Notes: generated by a model from the letters alone, not told the origin. Shown: positions 29,347-40,741, counted from the stretch's first letter. The stretch is DNA of 64,000 nt from Pseudomonas sp. GM79 (GCF_000282495.1 NZ_AKJE01000029.1:1-64000), one strand, 5' to 3'. Translations and numbers: made by a program.

Positions 29347-29383
29347 ATGAAAAACCCACAGTCATGCCAGGCACGACTGTGGG
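29347..29383 (-). terminator. Terminator after metG
   Basis: CCCACAGTC (29355-29363) pairs with GACTGTGGG (29375-29383) and is followed on the minus strand by five T. It lies 22 bases after the metG stop. Confidence 0.85.
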
Positions 29384-29404
29384 ATCGGTCCAGCGGATCG
29401 AGCC

Positions 29405-31456
29405 TTACTTGATGCGCTGACCCGGCTTGGCGCCGCTGTCGGGGCTCAGCAGGTAGATTTCTTCACCGCCGGGGCCTGCCGCCATCACCATGCCTTCAGA
29501 GATCCCGAATTTCATTTTGCGGGGCTTGAGGTTGGCGATCATCATGGTCAGGCGACCATTGAGCTTGGACGGGTCCGGGTAAGCGCTCTTGATCCCGGAG
29601 AACACGTTGCGTTGCTCGTCACCGATGTCCAGGGTCAGGCGCAGCAATTTGTCGGCACCCTCCACGGCTTCGGCCTTGACGATCAGCGCAACGCGCAGGT
29701 CTACAGCGGCAAAGGTGTCGAACTCGATCTCTGGCGACAGCGGATCCTTGGCCAGTTCGCCGTTGCCGGCGGGCGCAGCTTCACCGGTGTCGGTTGCGCT
29801 GGCGGTCAGGTCTTCTTTCGAGGCGTCGGTCATGGCTTGTACTTTTACCGGGTCGATGCGGGTCATCAACGGTTTGAACTCGTTCAGCTGATGGTTGCTG
29901 AGCAAGGTCGCGTGATCGTTCCAGGTCAGCGGGGCGACGTTCAGGAACGCCTCGGCATCGGCGGCCAGCAGCGGCAGTACCGGTTTGAGGAAAATCACCA
30001 GTTGGCGGAACAGGTTGATGCCCAAGGCGCAAATAGCCTGGACTTCATCCTGCTTGCCTTCCTGTTTGTTCAGCGACCACGGTGCCTTGTCGGCGATCCA
30101 GGCGTTGGCGCGGTCGGCCAGGCCCATGATTTCGCGCATGGCACGTGCGAAGTCGCGAGCCTCATAGGCATCGGCAATGCTTGGCGCTGCGGCCAGGAAA
30201 GCGTCGGTCAGTTCCGGCGCGGCGTTGCCGGCTACCAGTACACCAGCATTACCTTTATGAATGAAACCGGCGCAACGGCTGGCGATGTTGACGACTTTGC
30301 CGACCAGGTCGGAGTTGACCTTCTGCACGAAGTCTTCGAGGTTCAGGTCCAGGTCATCGACGCCACGGCCCAGCTTGGCGGCGTAGTAGTAGCGCAGGTA
30401 TTCCGGCGACAGGTGATCCAGGTAAGTCCGCGCCTTGACGAACGTGCCGCGGGATTTGGACATCTTCTGGCCGTTGACGGTCAGGTAGCCGTGTACGTTG
30501 ATGCCGGTCGGTTTGCGGAAACCGGCGCCTTCAAGCATGGCTGGCCAGAACAGGGCGTGGAAGTTGACGATGTCCTTGCCGATGAAATGGTACAGCTCGG
30601 CGGTGGAATCCTTGCCCCAGAACGCGTCGAAGTCCAGGTCTGGACGGCGGGCGCAGAGGTTCTTGAAGCTGGCCATGTAGCCGATTGGCGCATCCAGCCA
30701 CACGTAGAAATATTTGCCCGGCTCGTCGGGAATCTCGAAGCCGAAGTACGGCGCGTCGCGGGAAATGTCCCACTGTTGCAGGCCGGCATCCAGCCACTCG
30801 GCGATCTTGTTGGCCACGGCCTCTTGCAACGTGCCACTGCGGGTCCAGGCTTGCAGCATTTCCTGGAAGTCCGGCAGCTTGAAGAAGAAGTGCTGGGAAT
30901 CCTTGAGCACGGGCGTGGCGCCGGAGATGGCCGACTTTGGATCCTTGAGGTCGGTCGGCGCGTAGGTCGCACCGCATTTTTCGCAGTTGTCGCCGTACTG
31001 GTCTTCGGTGCCGCATTTGGGGCAGGTGCCCTTGATGAAGCGGTCGGCCAGGAACATTTTCTTTTCCGGGTCGAAGTACTGAGTGATCGAGCGCGTGGCG
31101 ATGTGCCCGGCGTCGCGCAGCTTTAGGTAGATCTGGCTCGACAGCTCACGGTTTTCTTCGGCGTGAGTGGAGTGGAAGTTGTCGAAGTCCACCAGGAACT
31201 CGGCAAAGTCGGCGCTGTGTTCAGCCTGGACATTGGCGATCAGTTGTTCCGGGGTGATGCCTTCCTTTTCCGCGCGCAACATGATGGCCGAACCGTGGGC
31301 GTCGTCGGCGCAGACATAAATGCATTGATTACCGCGATGCTTCTGGAAGCGCACCCACATATCGGTCTGGATGTATTCCAGCATATGGCCGAGGTGGATC
31401 GAACCATTGGCATAGGGCAGGGCGCTGGTGACGAGGATCTTGCGTGGCTCGGACAT
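29405..31456 (-). CDS. metG: Methionyl-tRNA synthetase
   Basis: MetG charges tRNA(Met). The 683-residue protein has the HIGH-type motif in [11 protein letters not shown], a zinc knuckle with four cysteines ([18 protein letters not shown], about residues 145-162), the KMSKS motif in [10 protein letters not shown], and a C-terminal tRNA-binding domain ([20 protein letters not shown]) that makes it a homodimer. Length is standard for the long form. A terminator follows. It is divergent from apbC across 367 bases. Confidence 0.97.
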   Translation of the reverse strand: MSEPRKILVTSALPYANGSIHLGHMLEYIQTDMWVRFQKHRGNQCIYVCADDAHGSAIMLRAEKEGITPEQLIANVQAEHSADFAEFLVDFDNFHSTHAEENRELSSQIYLKLRDAGHIATRSITQYFDPEKKMFLADRFIKGTCPKCGTEDQYGDNCEKCGATYAPTDLKDPKSAISGATPVLKDSQHFFFKLPDFQEMLQAWTRSGTLQEAVANKIAEWLDAGLQQWDISRDAPYFGFEIPDEPGKYFYVWLDAPIGYMASFKNLCARRPDLDFDAFWGKDSTAELYHFIGKDIVNFHALFWPAMLEGAGFRKPTGINVHGYLTVNGQKMSKSRGTFVKARTYLDHLSPEYLRYYYAAKLGRGVDDLDLNLEDFVQKVNSDLVGKVVNIASRCAGFIHKGNAGVLVAGNAAPELTDAFLAAAPSIADAYEARDFARAMREIMGLADRANAWIADKAPWSLNKQEGKQDEVQAICALGINLFRQLVIFLKPVLPLLAADAEAFLNVAPLTWNDHATLLSNHQLNEFKPLMTRIDPVKVQAMTDASKEDLTASATDTGEAAPAGNGELAKDPLSPEIEFDTFAAVDLRVALIVKAEAVEGADKLLRLTLDIGDEQRNVFSGIKSAYPDPSKLNGRLTMMIANLKPRKMKFGISEGMVMAAGPGGEEIYLLSPDSGAKPGQRIK

Positions 31457-31592
31457 GGGGCTCGGCTACTTGATGAAACGGAGGTCGGCCACTATAAAGC
31501 GCCGGCGCATATTTTTCACCCTTCGGGCCTGTTTCCGGATGCATCGGCCCTGAAAAAAGTGGTGATGAGTTCGCTGGGTGCAAGAGGGCTTT

Positions 31593-31724
31593 TGTGGCGA
31601 GGGAGCTTGCTCCCGCTGGGTGGCGAAGCCGCCCCAACCCCTGCCACCCGGTTCCGACAGAAGGATCGCGTCAGCTGGATTACGACTGCTGCGCAGTCGA
31701 GCGGGAGCAAGCTCCCTCGCCACA
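31593..31724. repeat. Second-family REP pair in the metG/apbC gap
   Basis: TGTGGCGAGGGAGCTTGCTC and GAGCAAGCTCCCTCGCCACA are inverted, 132 bp in total. It fills much of the 367-base divergent gap; the remaining sequence next to each gene is presumably promoter, but no clear site is recognised. Confidence 0.8.
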
Positions 31725-31823
31725 GGGATGTGTTTGCCACAATTCATCGTGGGGCATGCCGTCTATGATGTAGAACGGTTAGGATACCCGCCTGATTTTC
31801 CAGTCTTGCTATCGGAGTTGCCC

Positions 31824-32918
31824 ATGAGCGCCGTCAATCGCGCAGCGGTGGAAGCCGTCCTTCGCCAATACACCGACCCTTACCTGAACCAGGACCCGGT
31901 CAGCGCCGGGTGCGTGCGCAGCATCGACATCCAGGGTGATCGCGTCAGCGTCCAGCTGGAGCTGGGCTATGCCGCCGGTCTGTTCAAGAGCGGCTGGGCG
32001 CAGTTGTTGCAACTGGCCATCGAAGGCCTGGACGGCGTCGTCACCGCGCGCGTCGAGATCACCAGTGTGATTGCCGCGCACAAGGCCCAGGCACAGATTC
32101 CGGGGCTGGCCAACGTCAAGAACGTCGTGGCCGTGGCGTCCGGCAAGGGTGGCGTGGGCAAGTCCACCACGGCTGCCAACCTGGCCCTCGCGCTGGCCCG
32201 TGAAGGCGCCAAAGTCGGGATTCTCGACGCGGATATCTACGGTCCGAGCCAGGGCATCATGTTCGGCATCCCTGAAGGTACCCGACCAAAGGTCAAGGAT
32301 CAGAAGTGGTTCATTCCGATTGAGTCCCATGGTGTCGAAGTGATGTCCATGGCGTTCCTGACCGACGACAACACGCCGATGGTCTGGCGCGGGCCGATGG
32401 TGTCCGGCGCCTTGTTGCAACTGGTCACGCAAACGGCCTGGGGCGATCTGGATTACCTGGTCATCGACATGCCGCCAGGCACCGGCGATATCCAGTTGAC
32501 CCTGGCGCAGAAAGTCCCGGTGGCCGGCGCGGTGATCGTGACCACCCCGCAGGATCTGGCATTGCTGGACGCGCGCAAAGGCGTGGAGATGTTCCGCAAG
32601 GTCAACATCCCGGTGCTGGGCGTGGTGGAAAACATGGCCGTGCACATCTGCTCCAACTGCGGGCATGCCGAGCATCTGTTCGGTGAGGGTGGCGGTGTGA
32701 AGCTGGCCAACCAGTACGGTGTCGAACTGTTGGCTTCGTTGCCACTGTCGATGCTGATCCGCGAACAGGCCGATGGCGGCAAGCCAACGGTGATCGCCGA
32801 GCCAGACAGCCAGATCGCCATGGTTTACCAGGAACTGGCCCGCCATGTCGGCGCGCGAATTGTGTTGCAGGAAGCGGCAACGCCAGCGATGCCGAACATC
32901 ACCGTCAGCGACGATTAA
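31824..32918 (+). CDS. apbC: Iron-sulfur cluster carrier ATPase ApbC/Mrp
   Basis: ApbC is a cytoplasmic P-loop ATPase that carries and delivers Fe-S clusters. From the ATG at 31824 (GGAG upstream) the protein has 364 residues: an N-terminal MIP18/DUF59 domain of about 90 residues, then the deviant Walker A GKGGVGKST at about residue 107, the DIYGPSQG motif, and the cluster-binding CXXC (CSNCGH) near residue 275. Length is standard. The longer frame beginning at 31578 runs through a repeat and is rejected. Confidence 0.95.
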   Translation: MSAVNRAAVEAVLRQYTDPYLNQDPVSAGCVRSIDIQGDRVSVQLELGYAAGLFKSGWAQLLQLAIEGLDGVVTARVEITSVIAAHKAQAQIPGLANVKNVVAVASGKGGVGKSTTAANLALALAREGAKVGILDADIYGPSQGIMFGIPEGTRPKVKDQKWFIPIESHGVEVMSMAFLTDDNTPMVWRGPMVSGALLQLVTQTAWGDLDYLVIDMPPGTGDIQLTLAQKVPVAGAVIVTTPQDLALLDARKGVEMFRKVNIPVLGVVENMAVHICSNCGHAEHLFGEGGGVKLANQYGVELLASLPLSMLIREQADGGKPTVIAEPDSQIAMVYQELARHVGARIVLQEAATPAMPNITVSDD

Positions 32919-32941
32919 ATCGCTGAAGAAATGCGATCCAT

Positions 32942-33031
32942 TGTGGGAGCGGGCTTGCTCGCGAAGACGGTATAACATTCAACAGATAAGTTGATTGAAC
33001 CACCGCTTTCGCGAGCAAGCCCGCTCCCACA
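32942..33031. repeat. REPIN, 90 bp
   Basis: Inverted REP cores, exactly 90 bp, between the convergent apbC and SDR genes; no separate terminator is visible there. Confidence 0.9.
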
Positions 33032-33048
33032 TTTGTTTTGTGTTGACC

Positions 33049-33807
33049 CTAGATCCGCAACCCGCCATCCAATTCCAGAATCCGACCGGTGTAGTAGTCG
33101 TTCTCGAAAATGTAAGCCGCCGACTGGGCAATCTCTTCAGGTTTGCCCATGCGTTTGAGCGGAATCCCGGACGTCATTTTCTCCAGCGCTTCCGGTTTCA
33201 TGCTCAGGGTCATCTCGGTTTCGATGAAACCCGGCGCAATGCCCGCCACGCGAATGCCGTAGCGTGCCAGTTCCTTGGCCCAGGTCACGGTCGCCGCAGC
33301 GACACCGGCCTTGGCAGCGGAGTAGTTGGTCTGGCCAACGTTGCCGGCGCGCGAGATCGACGAGATATTGATGATCGCGCCGCTGTTTTGCAGCTCGATC
33401 ATTTTTGCCGCGACTTCACGGGTGCACAGGAACACACCGGTCAGATTGACGTCGATGACTGCCTGCCATTGGGCCAGGCTCATCTTGGTCATTTCGCCAT
33501 CCTTGACCTTCAGCAGCAGGCCGTCGCGCAGAATGCCGGCGTTGTTGATCAGGCCATGGATCGCGCCGAAATCGTCGGCCACCTGAGCGGTCATATGGGT
33601 CACTTGCTCTTCATCGGCGACGTTGCACAGGTAGGCGCGGGCCTCGACACCCTTGGCTTTGCAAGCGGCGACGGTGGCGTCGAGTTTTTCCTGATTCAGG
33701 TCCACCAGCGCCAGCTTCGCGCCTTTGCCTGCGAGATACTCGGCCATGGAGCGGCCTAAACCCTGGCAACCGCCGGTGATAATGATTACTTTGTCAGTGA
33801 GTTGCAT
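33049..33807 (-). CDS. FabG-like short-chain dehydrogenase/reductase
   Basis: A 252-residue classical SDR with the nucleotide-binding motif [14 protein letters not shown] near the N-terminus, NNAG in LINNAGIL, and the catalytic Ser and Tyr-X3-Lys in [21 protein letters not shown] (Tyr about residue 154). The start at 33807 is favoured over 33813 because GGGG lies nine bases before it. FabG-like proteins reduce 3-oxoacyl thioesters, but many relatives act on other alcohols, so the substrate is uncertain. It is divergent from the HugZ-like gene. Confidence 0.88.
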   Translation of the reverse strand: MQLTDKVIIITGGCQGLGRSMAEYLAGKGAKLALVDLNQEKLDATVAACKAKGVEARAYLCNVADEEQVTHMTAQVADDFGAIHGLINNAGILRDGLLLKVKDGEMTKMSLAQWQAVIDVNLTGVFLCTREVAAKMIELQNSGAIINISSISRAGNVGQTNYSAAKAGVAAATVTWAKELARYGIRVAGIAPGFIETEMTLSMKPEALEKMTSGIPLKRMGKPEEIAQSAAYIFENDYYTGRILELDGGLRI

Positions 33808-33976
33808 TCGCATAGCCCCATAGCAGTTCGGAGTGGTTTTCCTTCTATTCTAGAGGGCCTCTCGATCTGAGCCTGATATGGCCTGGCTGCACATGAGAAC
33901 TGCCCCTATGGCGTGCTGGAACTTTACCCAGGCGCCTGTCCGTTTTTTTGACGGATTCTATATAAGGAGTCATAAA

Positions 33977-34708
33977 TTGAGCGTTGTAGTGGCTAAGCAT
34001 GCCCGAGAATTGCTTCTCAAGGAATACCGTGGAGTGCTCTCGACGCACTCCAAAGCGATGCCCGGTTTCCCGTTTGGCTCCGTGGTTCCCTACTGCCTGG
34101 ATGAGCAGGGCCGACCGCTGATCCTTATAAGCCGCATCGCTCAGCACACTCACAACCTGCAGAAAGATCCGAAATGCTCGCTGCTGGTGGGTGAGCGTGA
34201 AGCCGAAGACGTACAAGCCGTTGGTCGCCTGACTTACCTCGCCGAGGCAGAAAAGCTGCAAGACACCGCTGCCATCGAGGCGGCCGCCGAGCGTTACTAC
34301 CGCTATTTCCCCGATTCGCAGAACTATCACAAGGCCCATGATTTCGATTTCTGGGTGCTCAACGAGGTACGTCATCGTTACATCGGTGGCTTCGGTGCGA
34401 TCCACTGGATCGATCAGTTGACCCTCGCCAACCCGTTCGCCGGCAAAGCCGAAGTGAGCATGGTCGAGCACATGAATGCCGATCACGCCAAAGCCATTGC
34501 GCACTACGTCGAGCTGGCGGGTCTGCCGAAAACCGCTCCGGCGCAATTGGCCGGCATCGACACCGAAGGCATGCACTTGCGCATTGGTCAGGGACTTTAC
34601 TGGCTACCGTTTCAAACGCCCTGTAATACGCCGACACAAGTCCGGGAAGCCTTGGTTTTCCTGGCTCACGCCGAGCATTGGCCGAAAAATGAAGTGGCCG
34701 ACGCTTGA
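33977..34708 (+). CDS. HugZ-like heme utilisation/oxygenase-fold protein
   Basis: The 243-residue protein has an N-terminal split-barrel flavin/heme-binding domain (pyridoxamine 5'-phosphate oxidase fold; MPGFPFGSVVPYCLDEQGRP, HTHNLQKDPKCSLLV) and a C-terminal DUF2470 domain (EVSMVEHMNADHAKAI). This layout is typical of the HugZ family, in which some members degrade heme. I chose TTG at 33977 because AAGGAG lies eight bases before it and the N-terminus fits; the ATG at 33878 would add 33 odd residues. A heme substrate is family-based, not shown by the sequence. Confidence 0.82.
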   Translation: MSVVVAKHARELLLKEYRGVLSTHSKAMPGFPFGSVVPYCLDEQGRPLILISRIAQHTHNLQKDPKCSLLVGEREAEDVQAVGRLTYLAEAEKLQDTAAIEAAAERYYRYFPDSQNYHKAHDFDFWVLNEVRHRYIGGFGAIHWIDQLTLANPFAGKAEVSMVEHMNADHAKAIAHYVELAGLPKTAPAQLAGIDTEGMHLRIGQGLYWLPFQTPCNTPTQVREALVFLAHAEHWPKNEVADA

Positions 34709-34774
34709 ATTCACGAAACGGCGACGTCATCTAAGGAAAACTGGCAAGGCATTCTTGCGTTGAGGAACCATTTG

Positions 34775-35251
34775 ATGCGCCCTTTTTTGTTGCTCTTTGT
34801 ACTGTTCCCGGTGTTGGAGCTGTTCGTATTCGTCAAGGTCAGCGGGGCGATCGGGTTTTTCCCGGCCCTGCTGCTGATCATTCTCGGCTCGATGCTCGGC
34901 GTGTTCGTGCTGCGCATCGCCGGTCTTGCTACTGCGCTGCGCGCCCGTGAAAGCCTGAACCGTGGTGAGCTGCCGGCCCAGACCATGCTCGAAGGCCTGA
35001 TGCTGGCCCTGGCGGGCGGTCTGTTGATTCTGCCGGGCTTCGTCACCGACGTGCTGGGCCTGATCATGTTGCTGCCGATCTCTCGTCGGCTGCTGGCGAA
35101 CAAAATGCGTCTGCGCGCCGAGGAACAAGCGATGCGTCAGCGTGCGTTCGCCGATGACCTTCAGCCACGGGGCGGTCCTGCTCCGCGGCAGCCACTGGGC
35201 CGTGAGCCGAACGTGATCGAAGGCGAGTTCGAACACCGCGATTCCAAGTAA
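34775..35251 (+). CDS. fxsA: FxsA-family membrane protein
   Basis: A 158-residue inner-membrane protein with three to four hydrophobic segments in the first 110 residues (MRPFLLLFVLFPVLELFVFV, GFFPALLLIILGSMLGVFVL, LALAGGLLILPGFVTDVLGL) and a charged cytoplasmic tail. FxsA overexpression relieves exclusion of phage T7 by the F plasmid in E. coli; the normal role is unknown. GAGG lies eight bases before the ATG at 34775. It lies upstream of groESL, as in many proteobacteria, but the heat-shock promoter lies between them. Confidence 0.9.
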   Translation: MRPFLLLFVLFPVLELFVFVKVSGAIGFFPALLLIILGSMLGVFVLRIAGLATALRARESLNRGELPAQTMLEGLMLALAGGLLILPGFVTDVLGLIMLLPISRRLLANKMRLRAEEQAMRQRAFADDLQPRGGPAPRQPLGREPNVIEGEFEHRDSK

Positions 35252-35328
35252 CCCTTCCATCGACACGGCACCTTCGGGTGTCGTGTTCATTTTCAGGGCA
35301 TTGAGATAAAAATTTTTCGCTCCCCGCC

Positions 35329-35356
35329 CTTGAAATAAGCTTGTACGCCCTTATGT
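35329..35356 (+). promoter_or_regulatory. RpoH (sigma-32) promoter of groESL
   Basis: CTTGAA (35329-35334) and CCCTTATGT (35348-35356), separated by 13 bases, resemble the sigma-32 elements CTTGAAA and CCCCATNT. They lie about 140 bases before groES, the expected place for heat-shock transcription. No CIRCE element is visible. Confidence 0.75.
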
Positions 35357-35370
35357 AACGGTCACCGCAA

Positions 35371-35456
35371 GGTTTCTGGCAATTGCGCCAGACAGACTTC
35401 CGCGGTTCGCTTGACGAACCGCACCCGGCGCCGCCGGATTTGTTAAACCCGCCGGG
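35371..35456 (+). promoter_or_regulatory. Three-hairpin leader RNA of groES (Pseudomon-groES-like)
   Basis: Three stems lie in the transcribed leader: TCTGGC/GCCAGA (35375-35392), GCGGTTCG/CGAACCGC (35402-35422) and CCCGGCG/CGCCGGG (35424-35456). A structured RNA upstream of groES is known in pseudomonads under the name Pseudomon-groES; its function is unclear. That this is an example is inferred from position and folding. Confidence 0.65.
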
Positions 35457-35498
35457 ACTACACCGGCCGATGAAAACCACAATTAGGAGAGATCGACA

Positions 35499-35792
35499 AT
35501 GAAGCTTCGTCCTCTGCATGACCGCGTCGTCGTCCGTCGCAGCGAAGAAGAAAAGAAAACCGCTGGCGGTATCGTCCTGCCAGGTTCGGCTGCTGAAAAG
35601 CCAAACCAGGGTGAAGTCCTCGCTGTAGGCCCAGGCAAAGCACTGGACAACGGTGAAGTGCGTGCGCTGGCCGTGAAAGTGGGTGACAAGGTTGTGTTCG
35701 GCCCTTACTCCGGCAGCAACACTGTGAAAGTTGACGGCGAAGACCTGCTGGTAATTGGCGAGAGCGAAATCCTCGCCGTTATCGAAGGCTGA
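35499..35792 (+). CDS. groES: Co-chaperonin GroES
   Basis: GroES is the seven-subunit lid of the GroEL folding chamber. The 97-residue protein starts [20 protein letters not shown], contains the mobile loop [11 protein letters not shown] and the conserved [18 protein letters not shown] lies before the ATG. It is followed by groEL after 49 bases, in one heat-shock transcript. Confidence 0.98.
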   Translation: MKLRPLHDRVVVRRSEEEKKTAGGIVLPGSAAEKPNQGEVLAVGPGKALDNGEVRALAVKVGDKVVFGPYSGSNTVKVDGEDLLVIGESEILAVIEG

Positions 35793-35829
35793 TTCCCCGC
35801 TCATTTTCCCGCTACTACAAAGTATTTAA

Positions 35830-37485
<1,656 letters not shown>

Positions 37486-37505
37486 GCCAGCCTTACCCCG
37501 TACAT

Positions 37506-37543
37506 AAAAACCCCGCCTGCGTTGAGCAGGCGGGGTTTTTTAT
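37506..37543 (+). terminator. Terminator after groEL
   Basis: AAAAACCCCGCCTGC and GCAGGCGGGGTTTTTT pair over a short loop, 21 bases after the groEL stop, ending in a T tract. Confidence 0.93.
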
Positions 37544-37574
37544 TGCCCTGATTTCGAGGGTCACCTCGGTCCAT

Positions 37575-37664
37575 TGCGGGAGCGGGCTTGCTCGCGAAGG
37601 CGGTGTGTCAGTCACCATCAATACTGACTGACACACCGCCTTCGCGAGCAAGCCCGCTCCCACA
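37575..37664. repeat. REPIN, 90 bp
   Basis: Inverted REP cores (first arm begins TGCGGG instead of TGTGGG), exactly 90 bp, between groEL and the convergent PAP2 gene. Confidence 0.9.
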
Positions 37665-37678
37665 TTTAGATCTGTGTA

Positions 37679-38422
37679 TCAGGCGCTGACGGATTGTGCC
37701 TTGGTGACTAGCTCAGCCTTCGAAGCCGGGCGATAAAGAATGTAGTAATACGCCCCCAGACAAATCAGCCAGCAGAAAATCGCCGTCCACACGTTGTGCG
37801 AAAAGAAGTGCGCGCCCTGCATCATCCGGCTGATGGAAAACACCGAACCCAACGCGAAGGCGAAGACAAAGGCTTTGCGCGCCAGCCGCGGGCGACGGTC
37901 GCGCAATACAAAGAACAGCGCAAACAATGTGAAGCCAGTCGCCGCATGACCGCCAGGCCAGCAGCGGCCCGGCTTGTCGGTATGCGGGCGAGGGCTGAGC
38001 AGTTCGCTGTAGGTTTCGTGCCCGCCGAATTGCTCCAGGCTCCATGGGCATTGCACCGCCGTCACCGCTTTGACCGGGGTGACAAACGAGGTTGCCAGTG
38101 CCAGAGACAACACCAGGCAACCCAGCTCACGTTTGAACGGTTTGAGCCTGTCCATGAAAAAGGCGCCGATGAAGCCCAGGATGGCGAACACCGAGAAGGC
38201 GATGACCACTTGCTTGGCCCGGTCATGCAGGATGTCTTCCAGGAAGTAACTGTGCCGCCCGATGAACGCCCCGGCGACCGGGTCATAGAACAGCTTGGCA
38301 AGGTCCATGTCCAGGGACGTCAGTTCGAGCAACAGCAGGGTGATCGCCGCAATGGCGGGCACTCCCAGGCATAGCCAGGCATTCAGTGGCCTGGAAGCGG
38401 GGCGGGCAGCGGTCGAAGCCAT
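37679..38422 (-). CDS. PAP2-family membrane phosphatase, ColR-regulated
   Basis: A 247-residue membrane protein with about six spans and a PAP2 phosphatase core. The central motif reads CWPGGHAATGF in place of PSGH, and the last motif reads SRMMQGAHFFSH, where the usual aspartate after H-X3 is histidine, a variant also seen in related proteins as I recall. Such enzymes remove or transfer phosphate on lipid A or undecaprenyl pyrophosphate. The ATG at 38422 has AAGGA upstream. A perfect ColR box lies 86 bases before it, and it is divergent from colR, suggesting an envelope-remodelling role. Confidence 0.85.
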   Translation of the reverse strand: MASTAARPASRPLNAWLCLGVPAIAAITLLLLELTSLDMDLAKLFYDPVAGAFIGRHSYFLEDILHDRAKQVVIAFSVFAILGFIGAFFMDRLKPFKRELGCLVLSLALATSFVTPVKAVTAVQCPWSLEQFGGHETYSELLSPRPHTDKPGRCWPGGHAATGFTLFALFFVLRDRRPRLARKAFVFAFALGSVFSISRMMQGAHFFSHNVWTAIFCWLICLGAYYYILYRPASKAELVTKAQSVSA

Positions 38423-38507
38423 GGCAATTCCTTGGTGAGTGAAATGTTCTGAAGAGCGCAACCGCGGGAGTCTGAACACGCCTCTGTCGTCAGCTTGTGA
38501 ATCGATG

Positions 38508-38523
38508 GTGAAAAAGTTGTTAA
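38508..38523 (-). promoter_or_regulatory. ColR box upstream of the PAP2 gene
   Basis: On the minus strand TTAACAACTTTTTCAC fits the P. putida ColR consensus YYNASNNYTTTTTSAC at every defined position. It lies between the divergent PAP2 and colR genes. Confidence 0.78.
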
Positions 38524-38639
38524 GGCCGTTTCAGGTTTTTTTCTCGGATTTACCCCTGCACGCCGCCACTATCCCTGAGCCACACTTGGCCTTAAGCTGC
38601 GCGCCAAGACAGCCGTTACTGTGTACGGAGGAGGTGCCG

Positions 38640-39323
38640 ATGCGAATTCTATTGGTTGAAGACAACCGCGATATCCTGGCCAATCTGGCCGATTATCTGG
38701 GGCTCAAGGGTTACACCGTGGATTGCGCGCAGGACGGTTTGTCGGGCCTGCACCTGGCGGCCACCGAACATTACGATTTGATCGTGCTCGACATCATGCT
38801 GCCCGGCATCGACGGTTACACCCTGTGCAAACGTCTGCGCGAAGACGCCCGCCGCGACACGCCAGTGATCATGCTCACTGCCCGCGATCAACTGGATGAC
38901 CGTTTGCAAGGCTTCAAATCCGGTGCAGACGACTATTTGATCAAACCCTTTGCCCTGTCCGAACTCGCCGCGCGGATCGAGGCGGTCATGCGCCGCGCCC
39001 AAGGGGGCGGTCGCCGTGCCTTGCAAGTCGGTGATCTGAGCTACGACCTGGATACCCTGGAAGTCACGCGCGAAGGCCGTCTGCTGAAACTCAACCCGGT
39101 GGGCCTGAAGTTGCTGGCCGTGTTGATGCAGAAAAGCCCCCATGTATTACGCCGCGAAGTTCTCGAAGAAGCCCTGTGGGGCGATGACTGTCCGGACAGC
39201 GACAGCCTGCGCAGCCACGTCCATCAACTGCGTCAGGTGATCGACAAGCCGTTCGACAAGCCCTTGCTGCACACGGTGCATGGCGTCGGTTATCGCTTGG
39301 CCGAGGGCCGTGATGGAGTTTAA
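38640..39323 (+). CDS. colR: Response regulator ColR
   Basis: ColR is an OmpR/PhoB-type regulator controlling outer-membrane and LPS-modifying genes. From the ATG at 38640 (GGAGGT upstream) it has 227 residues: a receiver domain (ILLVEDNRDILANLADYL, phosphoacceptor Asp51 in DLIVLDIMLPGIDG, Lys near 101 in DDYLIKPFAL) and a winged helix at the C-terminus (LLHTVHGVGYRLAEGRD). Its stop overlaps colS by 11 bases. Downstream methyltransferase and kinase genes and the divergent PAP2 gene are the known targets in relatives. Confidence 0.95.
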   Translation: MRILLVEDNRDILANLADYLGLKGYTVDCAQDGLSGLHLAATEHYDLIVLDIMLPGIDGYTLCKRLREDARRDTPVIMLTARDQLDDRLQGFKSGADDYLIKPFALSELAARIEAVMRRAQGGGRRALQVGDLSYDLDTLEVTREGRLLKLNPVGLKLLAVLMQKSPHVLRREVLEEALWGDDCPDSDSLRSHVHQLRQVIDKPFDKPLLHTVHGVGYRLAEGRDGV

Positions 39324-40593
39324 ACAGAGCCTTGCGCAACGGATCATCATCGCCTTTGCGTTGATGAGCGCGCTGGTGGCGGGAGCCTTCGCCATGGGCA
39401 TTGTGGCGACCGTGCACCTGGTGGAAGAGAAACTGATTTCGGCAGGTCTGGGCGGCGATTTGCAACGCCTGCTGCTGATGGACAGCGTGTCGGACTGGAG
39501 CCACCGCCCCGAGCCGGACCAACTGTTCTATTTCAGCGGCGGCCCGGGCGACTTCGAATTACCTAAGGATTTGCGGCACCTGGACTCAGGCTTTCATGAA
39601 GTCTTTCGCGAGCAGCTGTCATATCACGCGATGGTCGAAGTCGTTGACGGTCGGCGTTACGTGCTGTTGCAGGACCAGAGCGATTTCGAAGAGCGTGAGC
39701 GGGTGCTGTTTGCCGTGGTGCTGGTGGGTTTCGTACTGAGCCTGGCATTGGCGGTATTTCTGGGCTGGGTGCTGGCACGCAAGGTCATGGCGCCAGTGGT
39801 GCGACTGGCCCGTCAGGTGCGTCATCGCGATCAACTGCTAGGGCTGGCGCCGCCACTGGCGCCGGACTATGCCGCCGATGAAGTGGGCGAGCTGGCCGTG
39901 GCCTTCGACGCCACCCTTGGGCGTTTGCGTCAAGCATTGACCCGTGAGCGATTGTTCACCAGTGACGTCAGCCACGAGCTACGCACGCCGTTGATGGTGT
40001 TGGCCAGTTCCTGTGAACTGTTGCTGGAAAACCCCGGTATCGATCAGCGCGGCCGTGCTCAGGTGGAGCGAATTGCCCGTGCGTGTGCCGAGATGCGCGA
40101 GCTGGTGCAAACCTTCCTCATGCTGGCTCGCGCTCAACATGAAGACGCCAGCATGGCTCCCCAGCAGACCCTGAGCCAAGTGGCCGACGGGCTACTTTCT
40201 CAATGGCGCGAGCCGATCGAAGCCAAGGGCCTGACACTGAAATTCGAGCCGGAAAATCCGCCGGACACCCGCTATAACGCGACGCTTTTGCATGCGGTGA
40301 TGGGCAACCTGTTGCGTAATGCGCTGCATTACACCGAGCACGGCTACATCCTCCTCGCCCTGACGGACACGGGGTTCGTGGTCGAGGACAGCGGCGTAGG
40401 CATTCCCGAGGAAAAACGCGAGGCGATGTTCGAGCCTTTCGTGCGCGGCAACGAGAAACGCGGCGAGGGCCTCGGGTTAGGGCTATCGCTGGTGCAACGG
40501 ATTTGCGAGAACCAGGGCTGGAACGTCAGCCTGACCAACATGGAACCCAATGGTTGCCGCTTTCAGGTGGATTTGAGTCCGTCTTTGATCTGA
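39313..40593 (+). CDS. colS: Sensor histidine kinase ColS
   Basis: ColS senses excess zinc and iron in the periplasm. The 426-residue kinase has membrane spans at about residues 10-34 and 131-152 with a periplasmic loop between. Glu38, Glu96, Glu126 and Glu129 (FEERERV) fall at the exact positions described for metal sensing by P. putida ColS. Cytoplasmic parts are HAMP, the H-box FTSDVSHELRTP, N-box NLLRNALHY, and ATP-binding VEDSGVGIPEE and GEGLGLGLSLV. It starts inside colR, so translation is coupled. Confidence 0.94.
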   Translation: MEFKQSLAQRIIIAFALMSALVAGAFAMGIVATVHLVEEKLISAGLGGDLQRLLLMDSVSDWSHRPEPDQLFYFSGGPGDFELPKDLRHLDSGFHEVFREQLSYHAMVEVVDGRRYVLLQDQSDFEERERVLFAVVLVGFVLSLALAVFLGWVLARKVMAPVVRLARQVRHRDQLLGLAPPLAPDYAADEVGELAVAFDATLGRLRQALTRERLFTSDVSHELRTPLMVLASSCELLLENPGIDQRGRAQVERIARACAEMRELVQTFLMLARAQHEDASMAPQQTLSQVADGLLSQWREPIEAKGLTLKFEPENPPDTRYNATLLHAVMGNLLRNALHYTEHGYILLALTDTGFVVEDSGVGIPEEKREAMFEPFVRGNEKRGEGLGLGLSLVQRICENQGWNVSLTNMEPNGCRFQVDLSPSLI

Positions 40594-40654
40594 AGGAAAA
40601 ACGAAAAGATCCTGAATTGGCCCTGTAAAACCCTGAAATAATTCCGGGTTTTAC

Positions 40655-40670
40655 ATGACAATTTTTTCAC
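40655..40670 (+). promoter_or_regulatory. ColR box upstream of the methyltransferase gene
   Basis: ATGACAATTTTTTCAC matches the ColR consensus YYNASNNYTTTTTSAC at all but one defined position. It lies about 72 bases before the methyltransferase start, as expected for ColR activation of this operon. Confidence 0.72.
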
Positions 40671-40741
40671 GAAGGCACGACCTGACACTGACACGACGCT
40701 ACCTAAGGTGGTGGTCATCAGAAGTTCAGGAGACTGCAGTG

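Noticed and set aside
37679..38422. Loss of the last catalytic PAP2 aspartate as evidence of a dead enzyme
   Set aside because: The SR-X5-H-X3-H form appears to be a common variant in related proteins and the rest of the core is intact, so inactivity is not supported.
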